From NCBI GenBank assembly GCA_017938785.1, contig JAGBAU010000163.1, forward strand, positions 1-13,794: a stretch of DNA of 13,794 nt, read 5' to 3'. The translations under genes were made by a program, and so were the position numbers. Shown here one piece after another: positions 13,331 to 13,794 of the stretch; position 1 is the first letter of the stretch; each line of letters opens with the position of its first letter. The DNA comes from Clostridia bacterium (GTDB taxonomy: Bacteria > Bacillota_A > Clostridia > Christensenellales > Aristaeellaceae). The notes under the pieces were generated by a model, which was not told where the DNA came from, made no database searches, and saw only the letters and a list, made by a program, of their open reading frames with translations.

Positions 13331-13794
13331 ATGCAGTTTCGATGCTTGCGGCCTTTTGCAGCTTGAGCTTTTCGATGGCCTCTTCGCGCATCTTGTACTT
13401 AAGGATTTTGCCGGCGGCGTTCATGGGGAAGCCCTCCACGAAGTCGATGTAGCGCGGTACCTTGTGGCGGGCCATATGGTCGCGGATGTACTGCTTCATC
13501 TCCTCCATGGTCATTTCCTCACCCTCTTTGAGGATGATGCAGGCCATGATTTCCTCGCCGTAGCTCTCGTCGGGAACGCCGATGACCTGAACGTCGGATA
13601 CCTTGGGATGGGTGTAGATGAATTCCTCGATCTCCTTGGGATAGATGTTTTCGCCGCCGCGGATGATCATGTCCTTCAGGCGGCCGGTGATGCGGTAGTT
13701 GCCCTCGGGGGTCTTGCAGGCCAAATCGCCGGTGTGGAGCCAGCCGTCCTCGTCGATGGCAGAGCGGGTGGCCAGGGGCATCTTGTAGTAGCCC
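13329..13794 (-). CDS. AMP-forming acyl-CoA synthetase, C-terminal part only
   Basis: About 154 residues of the C-terminus of an ANL-superfamily (AMP-binding) ligase are visible; the rest lies beyond the window. The frame is open to the edge, reading GYYK before the first methionine at 13781, so that methionine is internal. Motifs are GWLHTGDLA (core motif with the ribose-binding Asp), [20 protein letters not shown] (hinge and swivel to the C-terminal lid domain), and [15 protein letters not shown] with the adenylation lysine at 13407-13409. [12 protein letters not shown] and the overall pattern point to a medium- or long-chain fatty acyl-CoA synthetase or a close relative, but substrate choice resides in the missing part. 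The TAA stop at 13329-13331 lies in a folded element, followed by a strong terminator. Confidence 0.93.
   Translation of the reverse strand, partial: GYYKMPLATRSAIDEDGWLHTGDLACKTPEGNYRITGRLKDMIIRGGENIYPKEIEEFIYTHPKVSDVQVIGVPDESYGEEIMACIILKEGEEMTMEEMKQYIRDHMARHKVPRYIDFVEGFPMNAAGKILKYKMREEAIEKLKLQKAASIETA

Overview
The window reads as chromosomal DNA from a Gram-positive anaerobe of the class Clostridia, perhaps a gut lineage. Reasons: strong AGGAGG-type ribosome binding sites before almost every gene, sigma-A type promoters (two with perfect TATAAT and good -35 boxes), a PheB-type ACT protein beside the threonine genes, a secreted multi-SH3/NlpC-P60 wall enzyme, and G+C- and Ala-rich genes (G+C looks above 55% by eye; not counted). 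Assignment below class is not supportable from sequence reading. There are thirteen protein genes (two cut by the window edges). I see no rRNA, tRNA, IS element, CRISPR array, phage gene or recognisable riboswitch.

Region 1 (1-4977) is a divergent threonine-biosynthesis locus. On the minus strand hom is followed by asd (cut at position 1). On the plus strand thrC, thrB and a small HTH-plus-ACT protein form an operon in which each start codon overlaps the previous stop as ATGA. Asd makes aspartate semialdehyde, Hom reduces it to homoserine, ThrB phosphorylates homoserine and ThrC converts phosphohomoserine to threonine, so every step after aspartokinase is here. The two promoters appear to interlock in the 132-bp gap. 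Hom has only a short, divergent tail where the usual ACT domain sits, while a free ACT protein is encoded in the opposite operon.

Region 2 (5014-6553, minus) is a two-gene operon, tcdA then ttcA-like, overlapping by 11 bp. Both products are predicted to modify tRNA anticodon loops. A perfect 10-bp hairpin between the threonine operon and ttcA terminates both strands.

Region 3 (6712-10611) is mixed: a secreted protein of unknown function with a His/Cys zinc-ligand pattern (+), a MATE-family efflux transporter (-) whose stop codon overlaps that of the secreted protein, a PfkB-family sugar kinase (+), and a small secreted protein with an EASAAP repeat (-). A bidirectional terminator separates the last two.

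Region 4 (10794-13794, minus) holds a 741-residue exported NlpC/P60 peptidase with eight SH3-like domains arranged as four A+B pairs, a 309-bp non-coding gap (promoter, a dyad in its leader, and the terminator plus a structured 3' UTR of the next gene), and the C-terminal end of an AMP-forming acyl-CoA synthetase.

Most of the window is ordinary housekeeping and cell-envelope DNA. I did not find a convincing new multi-gene system. The points most worth a second look are the Hom/free-ACT arrangement, the unknown secreted zinc-motif protein, the SH3-pair array and the structured element at 13264-13330.
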